Shown here: positions 18,177 through 27,320 of the stretch, one piece after another
How positions within the stretch are numbered: the stretch's first letter is position 1
How the letters are laid out: each line of letters starts with the position of its first letter
Origin: Arcobacter ellisii
GTDB taxonomy: Bacteria > Campylobacterota > Campylobacteria > Campylobacterales > Arcobacteraceae
DNA length: 64,000 nucleotides
Reading direction: 5' to 3'
Assembly (NCBI RefSeq): GCF_003544915.1
Contig: NZ_CP032097.1
Span: forward strand, 2,294,001-2,358,000
Translations under genes and position numbers: made by a program
Notes under the pieces: model-generated
The model's database searches: none
Told to the model about the DNA's origin: nothing
What the model saw: only the letters and a program-made list of their open reading frames with translations

Positions 18177-19480
18177 TGTAAAACCTTTCTAAAATTAGCA
18201 ACGGTATCATCAAAAGCGACAGTTTGTTGACTATCTTGTGTTAAGAACTCTCTAATTCTTTCTTTTTTTGCCATTGCATTGTCAAGTTCTGGGTCCATAC
18301 CTGACTTGTATGCACCAACTCTTACTAAAACTTCATTCTCTTTTATTAATGATAATACTCTTTTTAACTTTAAAAAATCATTATAATGCTCTTTAGTAAC
18401 TACCTTATCCATTACCCTTGAAGCAGATTTAAGAAGATTTATAGGTGGATAAAAACCTTGTTCAGTTAATTCTCTTGTTAAAACTATATGCCCATCCAAA
18501 ATAGACCTACTTTGGTCTGCAATTGGATCATTCATATCATCACCATCAACTAAAACCGTAAAAAATGCAGTTATTGAACCTTTTTGATTATTTCCTGCTC
18601 GTTCCATTAATTGTGGCAATAAAGAAAATACAGAAGGTGGATAACCACGACTAACTGGTGGTTCACCCGTACTTAAACCTATCTCTCTTTGTGCCATTGC
18701 AAATCTTGTAACAGAATCCATCATAAGTAAAACATCATGTCCTTTATCTCTAAAAAACTCTGCAATACTCATAGCTGTAAAAGCACCATATTTTCTCATC
18801 AAAGCTGATTCATCAGAAGTTGCAGTAATAATAACAGTATTTTCTAAATTATTATTTAGATTATAATGGATAAATTCAGGAATTTCACGTCCTCTTTCCC
18901 CAATTAAAGCTACAACTTTTATTTGAGCTTCACAACCTTTTACAATCATTCCCATTAAAGTAGATTTTCCAACTCCTGAACCTGCAAAAATACCAATTTT
19001 TTGACCTTTTCCACAAGTTAACATCGAATCAATTGCTTTTACTCCTGTTCCAAATCTTTTATCTATAATTCCTCTTTCAAGAGCTGGCATTGAAAGTTTA
19101 TTTATAGCAGCATTTTCTTCTAGATTTCTTATTTTTCCTTTATTATCAATAGGTTCACCTAAAGCATTTACAACTCTTCCTAATAAACCATAGCCACATT
19201 TAACACTAAGTCCATCTTTTTGTAAATAAACCTTATCATGTATTCTAAAACCTTCTATAAAAGAAAAAGGAACAATAGTAAAATTTGTATCATTAATCGA
19301 AGCTACCATTCCTAAAACCGTGTATAGATGTTGAACTGATTCTATTTTAACTATATCTCCAACTGCAACTTCAAGTCCAGTTGCTGTTAAAGTTGTAGTA
19401 GAGATATTTGTAATTCTTCCAAAAGCAATTGATAAATTTGTAGGATCAATTTTATTTAATATATCATCTATATTCATCAC
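18173..19480 (-). CDS. fliI: Flagellar export ATPase FliI
   Basis: The 435-residue product has the F1-ATPase-beta-like core of FliI. The Walker A segment GIFAGSGVGKST spans 163-174, GERGREIPEF spans 194-203, and the Walker B region DVLLMMDSVTRFA follows. An N-terminal beta barrel precedes the core. It energises substrate unloading at the export gate together with FliH. The start is ATG at 19480, overlapping the stop of the upstream TPR gene as ATGA; an alternative Met lies one codon later. Confidence 0.97.
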   Translation of the reverse strand: MMNIDDILNKIDPTNLSIAFGRITNISTTTLTATGLEVAVGDIVKIESVQHLYTVLGMVASINDTNFTIVPFSFIEGFRIHDKVYLQKDGLSVKCGYGLLGRVVNALGEPIDNKGKIRNLEENAAINKLSMPALERGIIDKRFGTGVKAIDSMLTCGKGQKIGIFAGSGVGKSTLMGMIVKGCEAQIKVVALIGERGREIPEFIHYNLNNNLENTVIITATSDESALMRKYGAFTAMSIAEFFRDKGHDVLLMMDSVTRFAMAQREIGLSTGEPPVSRGYPPSVFSLLPQLMERAGNNQKGSITAFFTVLVDGDDMNDPIADQSRSILDGHIVLTRELTEQGFYPPINLLKSASRVMDKVVTKEHYNDFLKLKRVLSLIKENEVLVRVGAYKSGMDPELDNAMAKKERIREFLTQDSQQTVAFDDTVANFRKVLQ

Positions 19481-21471
19481 ATCTCATCACACATTTTTTT
19501 ATAAAGACTATCTGTTGTATCTTTTACTTCTTTACACTTTAAAATATACTCATCTTTTTTATCTTTATTTCCTAAATTATCATATAAATTTAATATATCA
19601 TAATAAATTTTCACCTCATCATTAGGTTTAATTTTTCTTGTATTTTCCAATGCTTGAAGTAAATAATCAACTGATTTTTGATAATTATTATTATCTTTTT
19701 CAATTCTTGACAACTCATTTTCAACAAAAGGCGAATATATAAAAGCTTTAAAATCTTTCTGTTTATCGTAAAGTTTTTTTATTATTTCATTTGCTTCTTT
19801 TTTATCTTCATTTTTTAATAAATACAAATAATAATCGTGATAAAAATCAATAATTACGGGATTTGATTCATTTAACTTTATAAAATTTGGATATAAAGAT
19901 GCATAAATAAAAAACTTCTCCATAAAATTTGGATTATCTTTAATCTTATTTATTTGATATCTATAAATAAACTCTTTTGCTAAAACATTTTTATCATCAA
20001 CCATTTCAACTTTAGAAGAAAAATCAAATGCTTCATCAATTAAACCTAAAGAAAATGCCATTTTTTCGAGGTATAAATAGATATTTGCATCTCTTGTTTT
20101 ATTGAATGTCTCTTTTATTTGATGATAAGCTCTCTCATATGGAGCTTCAACTAAACATTCAAAAAAATTATATTTTACACTTTCATCTTCTATCAATTTT
20201 TCCAAAGTTTCATTTCTTGAAGTTTTTAAAATATCATTTAATTCTGAACATTTACCTTGAGATAAATAATCTTTAATTAAATCCATATTAACTTCATCAA
20301 ATATCTCATCAATACTGTTATATCCAAATCTTTTAACTATCTCATTTGAAACTTTTCTATATACTTTTTCTGTTTTTAAAACTTGTTCAAATTTTCTATC
20401 ATTTTTATCATTCATTAATTCTTGTAAAAGTGCTTTTTGTTGCATAGCTTCAACATCTTGGTATTTTGTTGCAACTGCACTTGGAGTTAAAAATCCTTGT
20501 CTCATTAATATTTCATCAATAAACATTTTTGAATTTTTTGCATGAATACCTTGAGGATAATCATTTATTACATCTTTATACAAATCTTTTGCTTTTTCTA
20601 AATAGTAATTTGTTTTATCATACATTAGCATATAAGTATTTGCTAATTTATATTTAAAATCTTCAATAGCATCATCTTTTGTAGTTCTTTTTAATAATTC
20701 AGTTAAAATTTCAGCTGCATGTTCTGGCATTCCAGCTTTTATCAAACGATTAACTTTTTTATTTGCAAGATAAGAATCATTTGCGTAAAACTCTATATTA
20801 TTCTTTAAAACTTGAGTAATTAATTCATTTGCTTTATCATATTTTTCATCTAAAATATATACATCAAATAACTCATCAGCAACCAATGTTGCAACCTCTT
20901 TATTGTTTGTAACAGTTAAAATTTCATAAAGATATTTTATTGCTTTTGTATAATCCTTTTGATATTTATAAACTTTTGCAAGGGAAATTTTCCCATAAGT
21001 TTTTGTTAATTCATCGTCAAAATTATCAATTATTACCTGTGCAAAATATTTTGCATCATCCATTTTATTTACTTCAAGTTTTAACTCAACTAATAACATA
21101 TAAGCTTTTGATAAATCATTTTGGTTAATATATGAAGAGTTTATTGCACTTTCAAGTTCAGTTGATGCCTCTAAAATCAATCTTTTAGACTGTTTTTTTA
21201 AAGCTAATTCTGCATACAAAATCATAATATCAGAAGTTAAAACTTTTATTTTATTTTTTTCTTTGAAATCTTTTATTTGAGAGTAAGCATCATCTATTTT
21301 ATCATCTCTAGCTAGCAATCTTGCATTTTGTAAAATATCAAAACCATCAGTTATAGATTGTTTTCTCTCTTCTGAAATTTGTGCTCCTGATGAATCAATG
21401 AAACTATAGTAAAAATCTTTTTTTGCATTTAAAACATTTACTATTAAAAAAAGTGTTAATACGAATCTCAA
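19477..21471 (-). CDS. Periplasmic TPR-repeat protein in flagellar cluster (PflA-like candidate)
   Basis: This 664-residue protein has a 16-residue signal peptide (MRFVLTLFLIVNVLNA) and otherwise consists of helical hairpin repeats typical of TPR superhelices. No membrane helix follows. It lies between flhB (3 bases away) and fliI (overlapping by 4), so it belongs to the flagellar transcript. In Campylobacter jejuni the periplasmic TPR proteins PflA and PflB scaffold the motor's medial disk and recruit stators. This protein has the right topology and size to be an equivalent, but sequence identity cannot be judged here. A general envelope scaffold is the main alternative. Confidence 0.8.
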   Translation of the reverse strand: MRFVLTLFLIVNVLNAKKDFYYSFIDSSGAQISEERKQSITDGFDILQNARLLARDDKIDDAYSQIKDFKEKNKIKVLTSDIMILYAELALKKQSKRLILEASTELESAINSSYINQNDLSKAYMLLVELKLEVNKMDDAKYFAQVIIDNFDDELTKTYGKISLAKVYKYQKDYTKAIKYLYEILTVTNNKEVATLVADELFDVYILDEKYDKANELITQVLKNNIEFYANDSYLANKKVNRLIKAGMPEHAAEILTELLKRTTKDDAIEDFKYKLANTYMLMYDKTNYYLEKAKDLYKDVINDYPQGIHAKNSKMFIDEILMRQGFLTPSAVATKYQDVEAMQQKALLQELMNDKNDRKFEQVLKTEKVYRKVSNEIVKRFGYNSIDEIFDEVNMDLIKDYLSQGKCSELNDILKTSRNETLEKLIEDESVKYNFFECLVEAPYERAYHQIKETFNKTRDANIYLYLEKMAFSLGLIDEAFDFSSKVEMVDDKNVLAKEFIYRYQINKIKDNPNFMEKFFIYASLYPNFIKLNESNPVIIDFYHDYYLYLLKNEDKKEANEIIKKLYDKQKDFKAFIYSPFVENELSRIEKDNNNYQKSVDYLLQALENTRKIKPNDEVKIYYDILNLYDNLGNKDKKDEYILKCKEVKDTTDSLYKKMCDEM

Positions 21472-21474
21472 TTT

Positions 21475-22524
21475 TTACCTTTTTCTTTTTAACTCATAAA
21501 TATAAGAGAAAATTTCTGCCATTGCTTTATAAAAACTACTTGGTATCTCTTTATCAACTTCTATTTGTTCATACAAAGACCGTGCAAGTGCTGGATTTTC
21601 TATTATTGGTATCCTATTTTCTCTTGCTATATCTTTTATTTTTAAAGCAAGAAAATCTATTCCTTTTGCAGCAACTACTGGAGCTGAATTAACTTTATTA
21701 TCATATTTTAAAGCAACTGCATAATGGGTTGGATTTGTTATTACAACATCTGCATTTGGAACATTACTCATCATTCTTTTTTGTGCCATTTGCATTTGAA
21801 TTCTTCTAATTCTACCTTTTACTTGAGGATCTCCCTCCATATTTTTGAACTCATCTTTAATCTCTTGTTTACTCATTCTTAAAGATTTCATATAGTAGTG
21901 CCTAGAAAAATAAAAATCAATTATAGCAAAAATAATAAGAATAAATAGAATTGCTAAAATAAAATATATTGACAATTGCAACATAGTATTTATAGTTGCT
22001 GTTGTTTCTTGATTCATCATCATCAAAAACTCTTTATTTGTTAATATAAAAAGTATAAACATAACAACCATAATTATTGTTAATTTTAAAGTCAATTTTA
22101 ATGCTTCAATAAGTTTTTTAAATCCAAAAATATTTTGTATCCCTTTTATTGGGTCAAGTTTTTGTAAATCAAATTTTAAAGGAACAGTTACAAAACCAAA
22201 TTGCATCCAATTTGTTGCCATTGCTAAAATAATAACTAAAATAAATAAAGGAGCTAATGCTTTTAATAAAGTAAGTGTTACAGTATAAGTTATTGTGAAA
22301 AAAATAGTACTATCTAATTCTTGACCTATAAAACCATAAGAAAACATCATAAGTTTTTTTATTTCAATTAATGAAAAAGATGAAAAAAACAGTAAATACA
22401 ATGATCCGAAAAACAGAATCGTTGCACCTGTTACTTCCATAGATTTATTTACATTACCTTCATTCTTGGCATCTTCAAGTTTTTTGGATGTGGGTTCTTC
22501 GGTTTTTTCTTCTTCATCAGCCAT
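21475..22524 (-). CDS. flhB: Flagellar export gate protein FlhB
   Basis: This 349-residue FlhB has four membrane helices (about 30-60, 75-105, 140-162, 178-205). The cytoplasmic tail contains the self-cleavage motif NPTH at residues 264-267, within VVITNPTHYAVAL. FlhB switches export specificity from rod/hook to filament substrates after NPTH cleavage and interaction with FliK, encoded two genes upstream. The acidic N-terminus (MADEEEKTEEPT) is family-typical. It lies 15 bases after fliR. Confidence 0.97.
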   Translation of the reverse strand: MADEEEKTEEPTSKKLEDAKNEGNVNKSMEVTGATILFFGSLYLLFFSSFSLIEIKKLMMFSYGFIGQELDSTIFFTITYTVTLTLLKALAPLFILVIILAMATNWMQFGFVTVPLKFDLQKLDPIKGIQNIFGFKKLIEALKLTLKLTIIMVVMFILFILTNKEFLMMMNQETTATINTMLQLSIYFILAILFILIIFAIIDFYFSRHYYMKSLRMSKQEIKDEFKNMEGDPQVKGRIRRIQMQMAQKRMMSNVPNADVVITNPTHYAVALKYDNKVNSAPVVAAKGIDFLALKIKDIARENRIPIIENPALARSLYEQIEVDKEIPSSFYKAMAEIFSYIYELKRKR

Positions 22525-22539
22525 ATAATATTCCTTAAA

Positions 22540-23289
22540 TTACTGTAACTTATCTATAAAGTATTGAGTAAATGCTTCTGCAAAGATTTCCATTCCAAGA
22601 ATTAAAAATATAAAAATAAATGCAAATTTTAATTGAAATGTTATAACAAATGGAGAAAAAGATGGCATAGACCTTGTTCCATATCCATAATAAACATCCA
22701 TTATTAGTCCAATAAAAAATAGCGGTAATGCAAATGCAAATGCAAATGCAAACATTCTTTTTATTTCATCAATTGCTAATTGTATTCCATTATAAGAAAA
22801 GATATCAAAACTTCCTAAATGTATCATAGTAAAACTTTTCACTAAAATTACTAAAGTCATTTCGTACATTCCTGTTTGAAAAAAAAGCATTAATGCAATC
22901 CAAAAAAGTAGCTTTGCTATCAAACCTTCTTGAGACCCTGTTGTTGGGTCAAACATTGCAGCCATTGATAAAGCAGTTGAATATTCCACAAATTCACCAA
23001 CAATTTTAACTGCTGAAAATATTATATTTATAAACATGGAAGCAACTAAACCTAAAGTCATTTCAGAAATTAAACTTATTATAAAATTTTCTTGTGTGAC
23101 ATTTGTTGCTACATCTATTAAAGGGAAAATAAATATGCTTATATAAAAAGCAAATGCAATTCTAATAGTTGGACTAATCGCAGCATGACCAAAAACTGGC
23201 ATAAAAGCAACAAAAGTAAGAATTCTTGCAAATAAAAGAAGGAATTGATATAAAATATCTTCATTTAATAATGATAAAAATGCTTCCAT
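22540..23289 (-). CDS. fliR: Flagellar export gate protein FliR
   Basis: The 249-residue, highly hydrophobic protein has about six membrane segments, as expected for FliR. GHAAISPTIRIAFAFYIS near residues 34-51 and the central EFVEYSTALSMAAMFDPTTG (about 117-136) match conserved FliR regions. FliR forms the export gate core with FliP and FliQ. Its ATG overlaps the fliK stop by one base (TAATG). Confidence 0.95.
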   Translation of the reverse strand: MEAFLSLLNEDILYQFLLLFARILTFVAFMPVFGHAAISPTIRIAFAFYISIFIFPLIDVATNVTQENFIISLISEMTLGLVASMFINIIFSAVKIVGEFVEYSTALSMAAMFDPTTGSQEGLIAKLLFWIALMLFFQTGMYEMTLVILVKSFTMIHLGSFDIFSYNGIQLAIDEIKRMFAFAFAFALPLFFIGLIMDVYYGYGTRSMPSFSPFVITFQLKFAFIFIFLILGMEIFAEAFTQYFIDKLQ

Positions 23290-25310
23290 TACATATAATC
23301 TATATTTTCTTCTCTATTTTTATTCTCTTCTTTTAATTGTAATACAGATTGTGTATCCATTTGTCTTTCAAATCTTCTACCTTGATTTTGATTAGATTGA
23401 CTATTTGAAGATTGGTTGTCATTTTGGTTTGAAGAACTAAAATCAAGATTAAATTTTGTATTCTCATCAAATGTTTTATTTAATGAATTTCTTAAAACAT
23501 TTTGATTATCTATTAAAGCATCTAATGTTGTAGGATTTGAAATATTCATACTAATTGATAAACCATTATTTTTATCATTTTTCATTAATATTGCAATATT
23601 TCCTAAATCTACAGGATTTAAGTTAATTCTAAAAACTGTAACAGGTGGCTTATAATTTTCATACATCTGTCTTGCTATATCTGACATCATTGTTGCCATT
23701 TGTTGTTTAGCACCTATGATTTTTGACTGTATATTATATGATAAAGGAGAATTAACATTAATTAAAGTATCATCAGAAACATTTAAAGTATTTTCAAGTA
23801 ATGCTGCACTTGCATCTACTGATTTAGTAATAAGATTTCTAATATCTTCACTTCTTATATTTTTTTCATTTAGTAAACTATCTAAAATATTTTTTTTATC
23901 TAAAGTATTAACATCTTGTTTTTTAACTGCAAGATTTTCTATTTCAACATTTTGTTCAACATCTAAATTTTCTAAACCTAAATCTAAAATATTTGCACTC
24001 TTTTCAATATCTTTTACAGATGTACCATCTTTTAATAAACTTATTGCTTCACCTTTATTAAATAAAACTTGATTATTTAATAAATTTTTTTGTTCGCTTA
24101 AATAGATATTTGAAATAACCTCTTTGTTATTTATCTCATTTTTTAATAACTCAGTTCCTGTTTCATCTAAAACTTTAATGTTTGCTTTTTCCATATTTTT
24201 TTGAATTAATATGTCCATCAAACTTTTTTTCTCTTCAGGTTTATTAAGTGGATTTATTATATCTTTTGATACTACTTGATTTGTACTATTTTCATTTTCT
24301 AAAACGTTATCAATAGCTGTAATATTCTCATTTATATCAATTGTCTCAACTTCATTTCCAACTAATGGTAAACTATTTTCAACTAAAGTATCAATATTTT
24401 TAGTATCAATCCCATTTAAAGATTCTTTTTTTTCTACTTTATTATCATCAATTTTTATTTCTAATGTCTCAGTTAATATAGTATCAATAACTTTTCCATC
24501 TTGTATTTTGTTTTCTAAATTATTTATTTCTATCTTATTATCAGATACTTTTATTTCTTTATCTATGTTTTGACTATTTTCTAATTCATTTTCTTTAGTT
24601 AAAACTTTATCTAAAACTATTTCTATATCTTTTTTTATATCAATTTCTGACTCAGGAGTTACTAAATTATCTTTTAAAATAACTTCTAAATCTTTTTTAA
24701 TTTCACCATTTGATTCTAAATTTGTAGTATCATTTTCTAAAATAGGAAGTGAAGGATTTTTTATCTCTGTTTTAGGATTTTCAAGATTATCTGTTTTTGT
24801 TGTAGTATCATTTTTATTTTCTAGATTTTCTGGAACTTCTTGATTTTCACTATCTATTATTTCAAGAGGAATTTCAACTGTAGAATCAGATTGAATTTTA
24901 ATATCTTTATTTTTTACTTCATCATTATTTTCTAAATTTAAAGTTTCTTCTGTAGAACTTTTTGCTAAAGCATCTTCTATAACTATTTTAGCTCCATCTT
25001 CGATTACTTCATTTTTAGCTTCAATAATCAATCTATCTAATAATGATGTATTTGAAGTTGTTTTTAATTCAATATCTGCTTCTTTTGTATCAACTTTTAG
25101 TTCTGATTGTGTTACTGATTTTTTTTCTTTATTCAATTCAAGTTTATTTGGTTCAACTTTTTCTTGAAGAGTCTCTTCTTTACTAAAACTCTCTTTTAAT
25201 AAAGAATCAAATAATGATGGTTGTTCTTTTACACTCTCTTTTTCTGATGTTGATGAAACTTCAGGAGTTGTAGTTTTAGTTTTTATTAAAATATCTGTAA
25301 CATTTGCCAT
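23289..25310 (-). CDS. fliK: Flagellar hook-length control protein FliK
   Basis: The 673-residue protein has a long, low-complexity N-terminal part rich in E, K, N, S and D (about 1-520), expected of the flexible ruler. It then has a compact C-terminal domain at about 540-630 including VFRINLNPVDLGNIAILMKN. That matches the FliK Flg_hook domain which touches FlhB. A Q/N/S-rich tail follows. At 673 residues it is longer than E. coli FliK (405), which would fit a longer hook if ruler length scales. It sits between flgC and fliR. Confidence 0.88.
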   Translation of the reverse strand: MANVTDILIKTKTTTPEVSSTSEKESVKEQPSLFDSLLKESFSKEETLQEKVEPNKLELNKEKKSVTQSELKVDTKEADIELKTTSNTSLLDRLIIEAKNEVIEDGAKIVIEDALAKSSTEETLNLENNDEVKNKDIKIQSDSTVEIPLEIIDSENQEVPENLENKNDTTTKTDNLENPKTEIKNPSLPILENDTTNLESNGEIKKDLEVILKDNLVTPESEIDIKKDIEIVLDKVLTKENELENSQNIDKEIKVSDNKIEINNLENKIQDGKVIDTILTETLEIKIDDNKVEKKESLNGIDTKNIDTLVENSLPLVGNEVETIDINENITAIDNVLENENSTNQVVSKDIINPLNKPEEKKSLMDILIQKNMEKANIKVLDETGTELLKNEINNKEVISNIYLSEQKNLLNNQVLFNKGEAISLLKDGTSVKDIEKSANILDLGLENLDVEQNVEIENLAVKKQDVNTLDKKNILDSLLNEKNIRSEDIRNLITKSVDASAALLENTLNVSDDTLINVNSPLSYNIQSKIIGAKQQMATMMSDIARQMYENYKPPVTVFRINLNPVDLGNIAILMKNDKNNGLSISMNISNPTTLDALIDNQNVLRNSLNKTFDENTKFNLDFSSSNQNDNQSSNSQSNQNQGRRFERQMDTQSVLQLKEENKNREENIDYM

Positions 25311-25316
25311 TATTTT

Positions 25317-25781
25317 TTACGCATTTAATATATCTAAAGTTTTAGAATCTATATTTTTGTGAGTATTAAATGAAGAAACATTTGCTTCATAAGATCTCAT
25401 TGCCTCTATCAAATCTACCATTTCTATAACAGGATTTATATCTGGATAAGCTACATAACCTTGTTCATTAGCATCAGGATGACTTGGTTCATATTTCATT
25501 ACAGGATTTGCATCAGATTGTATTATTGATTTAACACCAACTCCCCTTAAAGAAATATCTGAATTTACATTATTTGTTGTTTCTACATCATTTGAGTTTG
25601 TTTTTTTATTTGAGTTTGCAACTAAAATATCTTCAAAAACAACTTGTTGCTTTTTATATGGTCCACCCTCTGCAGTATGAGTTGTTTTTGCATTTGCAAT
25701 ATTTGCACTTACAACATTGATTCTTGTTCTTTGTGCACTCATTCCAGATGATGCTACGTTATAACCATCAAAAAAACCCAT
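25317..25781 (-). CDS. flgC: Flagellar rod protein FlgC
   Basis: The 154-residue protein carries the rod-family N-terminal motif (SSGMSAQRTRINVVSANIANA) and the C-terminal helix EMVDLIEAMRSYEANVSSFN. FlgC is a proximal rod subunit. It is paired with fliE, 12 bases upstream, but its usual partner flgB is about 17 kb away, next to fliF. Confidence 0.95.
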   Translation of the reverse strand: MGFFDGYNVASSGMSAQRTRINVVSANIANAKTTHTAEGGPYKKQQVVFEDILVANSNKKTNSNDVETTNNVNSDISLRGVGVKSIIQSDANPVMKYEPSHPDANEQGYVAYPDINPVIEMVDLIEAMRSYEANVSSFNTHKNIDSKTLDILNA

Positions 25782-25793
25782 AACTTCTCCTTA

Positions 25794-26090
25794 TTAAATT
25801 TGCATTCTCATAATTTCTTTATAAGCACTTAAACCTTTATTCTTAACTTCTAATGCTAATTTCATAGATAATTCAGCTTCTTCAATTCTTTGAACAGCTT
25901 CTTGTAAATTTGTTACTTTACCTGTTGCTATTCCTTCCATTGCATCATAACCTTTAATTTGTTGGTCATTTACTTCAGAAATTGCATCATTTAGCATATT
26001 TTGGAATGACTTATCATCACTATTATCTACATTACTACTACTATTTATTCCTAACACATTTAAAGAATTAGCAATCGATGATATATTCAA
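25794..26090 (-). CDS. fliE: Flagellar hook-basal body protein FliE
   Basis: This 98-residue helical protein ends with EAELSMKLALEVKNKGLSAYKEIMRMQI, condensed here as the C-terminal FliE signature (SMKLALEVKNK...YKEIMRMQI). FliE links the MS ring/export gate to the rod. It is spaced 12 bases from flgC and 10 bases after a small membrane protein gene. Confidence 0.93.
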   Translation of the reverse strand: MNISSIANSLNVLGINSSSNVDNSDDKSFQNMLNDAISEVNDQQIKGYDAMEGIATGKVTNLQEAVQRIEEAELSMKLALEVKNKGLSAYKEIMRMQI

Positions 26091-26100
26091 AATCTACTCC

Positions 26101-26436
26101 TTATTTCGCTTTTTTCAAATTTTTTTCATTTGTATCTATAATATCTTTTACAGACAATTCATCTAACATAACTTGTATTTTTTCTTTATTATATTTAAAA
26201 TCAAATTCATTTCTTTTGTTATCAAGACTAAATAAACTTATAATTAAAGAGAGCATCATATTACTTATGCCTTTTAAGACTATCGTTACTAAAATTATAC
26301 CTAATAACATCTCAGTTGGAGTAAATAACTCTGCATTAATTGTAAAAAATATTAAAGTAGCAAAAAAACCTGTAGCAATATAAAGTCTAAAGATGCCACT
26401 ATTTATTACTGTTTGTGAGAATCGTTCTATTATCAT
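26101..26436 (-). CDS. Small membrane protein of unknown function
   Basis: The 111-residue product has two hydrophobic segments at about 14-33 (IFRLYIATGFFATLIFFTI) and 41-70, followed by a charged C-terminal tail likely in the cytoplasm. Its position between flhG and fliE, in an operon of motor genes, makes a motor or export role possible. It has no FliO, FliL or FliQ motif that I can recognise. Gaps of 63 bases before it and 10 bases after it are normal for the run. A 12-base palindrome, GCTAAATTTAGC, lies upstream at 26473-26484. Confidence 0.65.
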   Translation of the reverse strand: MIIERFSQTVINSGIFRLYIATGFFATLIFFTINAELFTPTEMLLGIILVTIVLKGISNMMLSLIISLFSLDNKRNEFDFKYNKEKIQVMLDELSVKDIIDTNEKNLKKAK

Positions 26437-26499
26437 ATAATATCTTTAACAATAAAAATAAAAATAATTGAAGCTAAATTTAGCACTTAGAACAAACCT

Positions 26500-27318
26500 T
26501 TAATGGATATTTAGTAATATTTTATCAATAATAATCTGCAACTGCTTAGTTATTTCATCTGTTGAAAACTCATTAACAAACAATTTTCTCAAGCGTCCTG
26601 TCGTTGAAATATTTGCAGAAGTTGAAACGTTTCCTATATATTCTACCATAAAATCTTCTCTTAAACTATTTTTTTTTCCTAAATTTACTAAAGAATTAGC
26701 AATTGTTTCTCCGATTTGATGAGTTCTTGTATGGTTAAAACACAACATTAATTTATTTTTATCCAAAGATAACATTTTCATTAAAGAATAAACATCTGTT
26801 AAAGCACTAGGATCTGTTGTTGTAATTGCTAAGATATTATCAGAAACTGCTAAAAATTCTCTAACATAATCATTTAATCCAGCACCTGTATCAACCAATA
26901 ATATATCATATCTATTTAGTGCAATCAAATCTTTTACTATTCTTGAAAATAAAAAACTATTTTTATTAGAAGTGTATTGATAACCACTTTTCCCAGCAAT
27001 TAATGATACATTTTCATAAACTGTTTTTGTAATTACTTCATCTAATGTTTTAATTCCATTTATATATTCAAAAAGTGTATTTTGAGGTTTTAAATCAAAC
27101 AGTACTTGCATATTTGCTAGACCTATATCTGCATCTAACACGGCAACATTAAATCCTCTACGAGCAAGTAAAAAAGCCATATTTGCTGTAATAGTTGACT
27201 TACCAACTCCACCTTTTCCTGAAGTAATTGTTAGAAGTTTTGTTTTAGAGTAGTTTTTTTTTACTCCGCTTGTAAGTTTTACTAATTTACTAGCTTGAGA
27301 AGAAATAGTATCAAACAC
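26500..27318 (-). CDS. flhG: MinD/ParA-type ATPase FlhG (YlxH)
   Basis: The 272-residue protein has a deviant Walker A motif, GKGGVGKST, at residues 34-42, and DADIGLANMQ near 69-78. Both are typical of MinD-like ATPases. The adjacency to flhF (2 bases apart) identifies it as FlhG, which controls flagellar number and placement. It lacks an obvious N-terminal DQAxxLR FlhF-activation motif, and its N-terminus SSQASKLVKL is only reminiscent of that element. A C-terminal amphipathic helix is plausible (TKQLQIIIDKILLNIH). Confidence 0.93.
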   Translation of the reverse strand: MFDTISSQASKLVKLTSGVKKNYSKTKLLTITSGKGGVGKSTITANMAFLLARRGFNVAVLDADIGLANMQVLFDLKPQNTLFEYINGIKTLDEVITKTVYENVSLIAGKSGYQYTSNKNSFLFSRIVKDLIALNRYDILLVDTGAGLNDYVREFLAVSDNILAITTTDPSALTDVYSLMKMLSLDKNKLMLCFNHTRTHQIGETIANSLVNLGKKNSLREDFMVEYIGNVSTSANISTTGRLRKLFVNEFSTDEITKQLQIIIDKILLNIH

Positions 27319-27320
27319 TA

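Noticed and set aside
23289-25310. Surface adhesin or repeat protein, because of the long low-complexity region
   Set aside because: No signal peptide; the C-terminal Flg_hook-type domain and location identify FliK.
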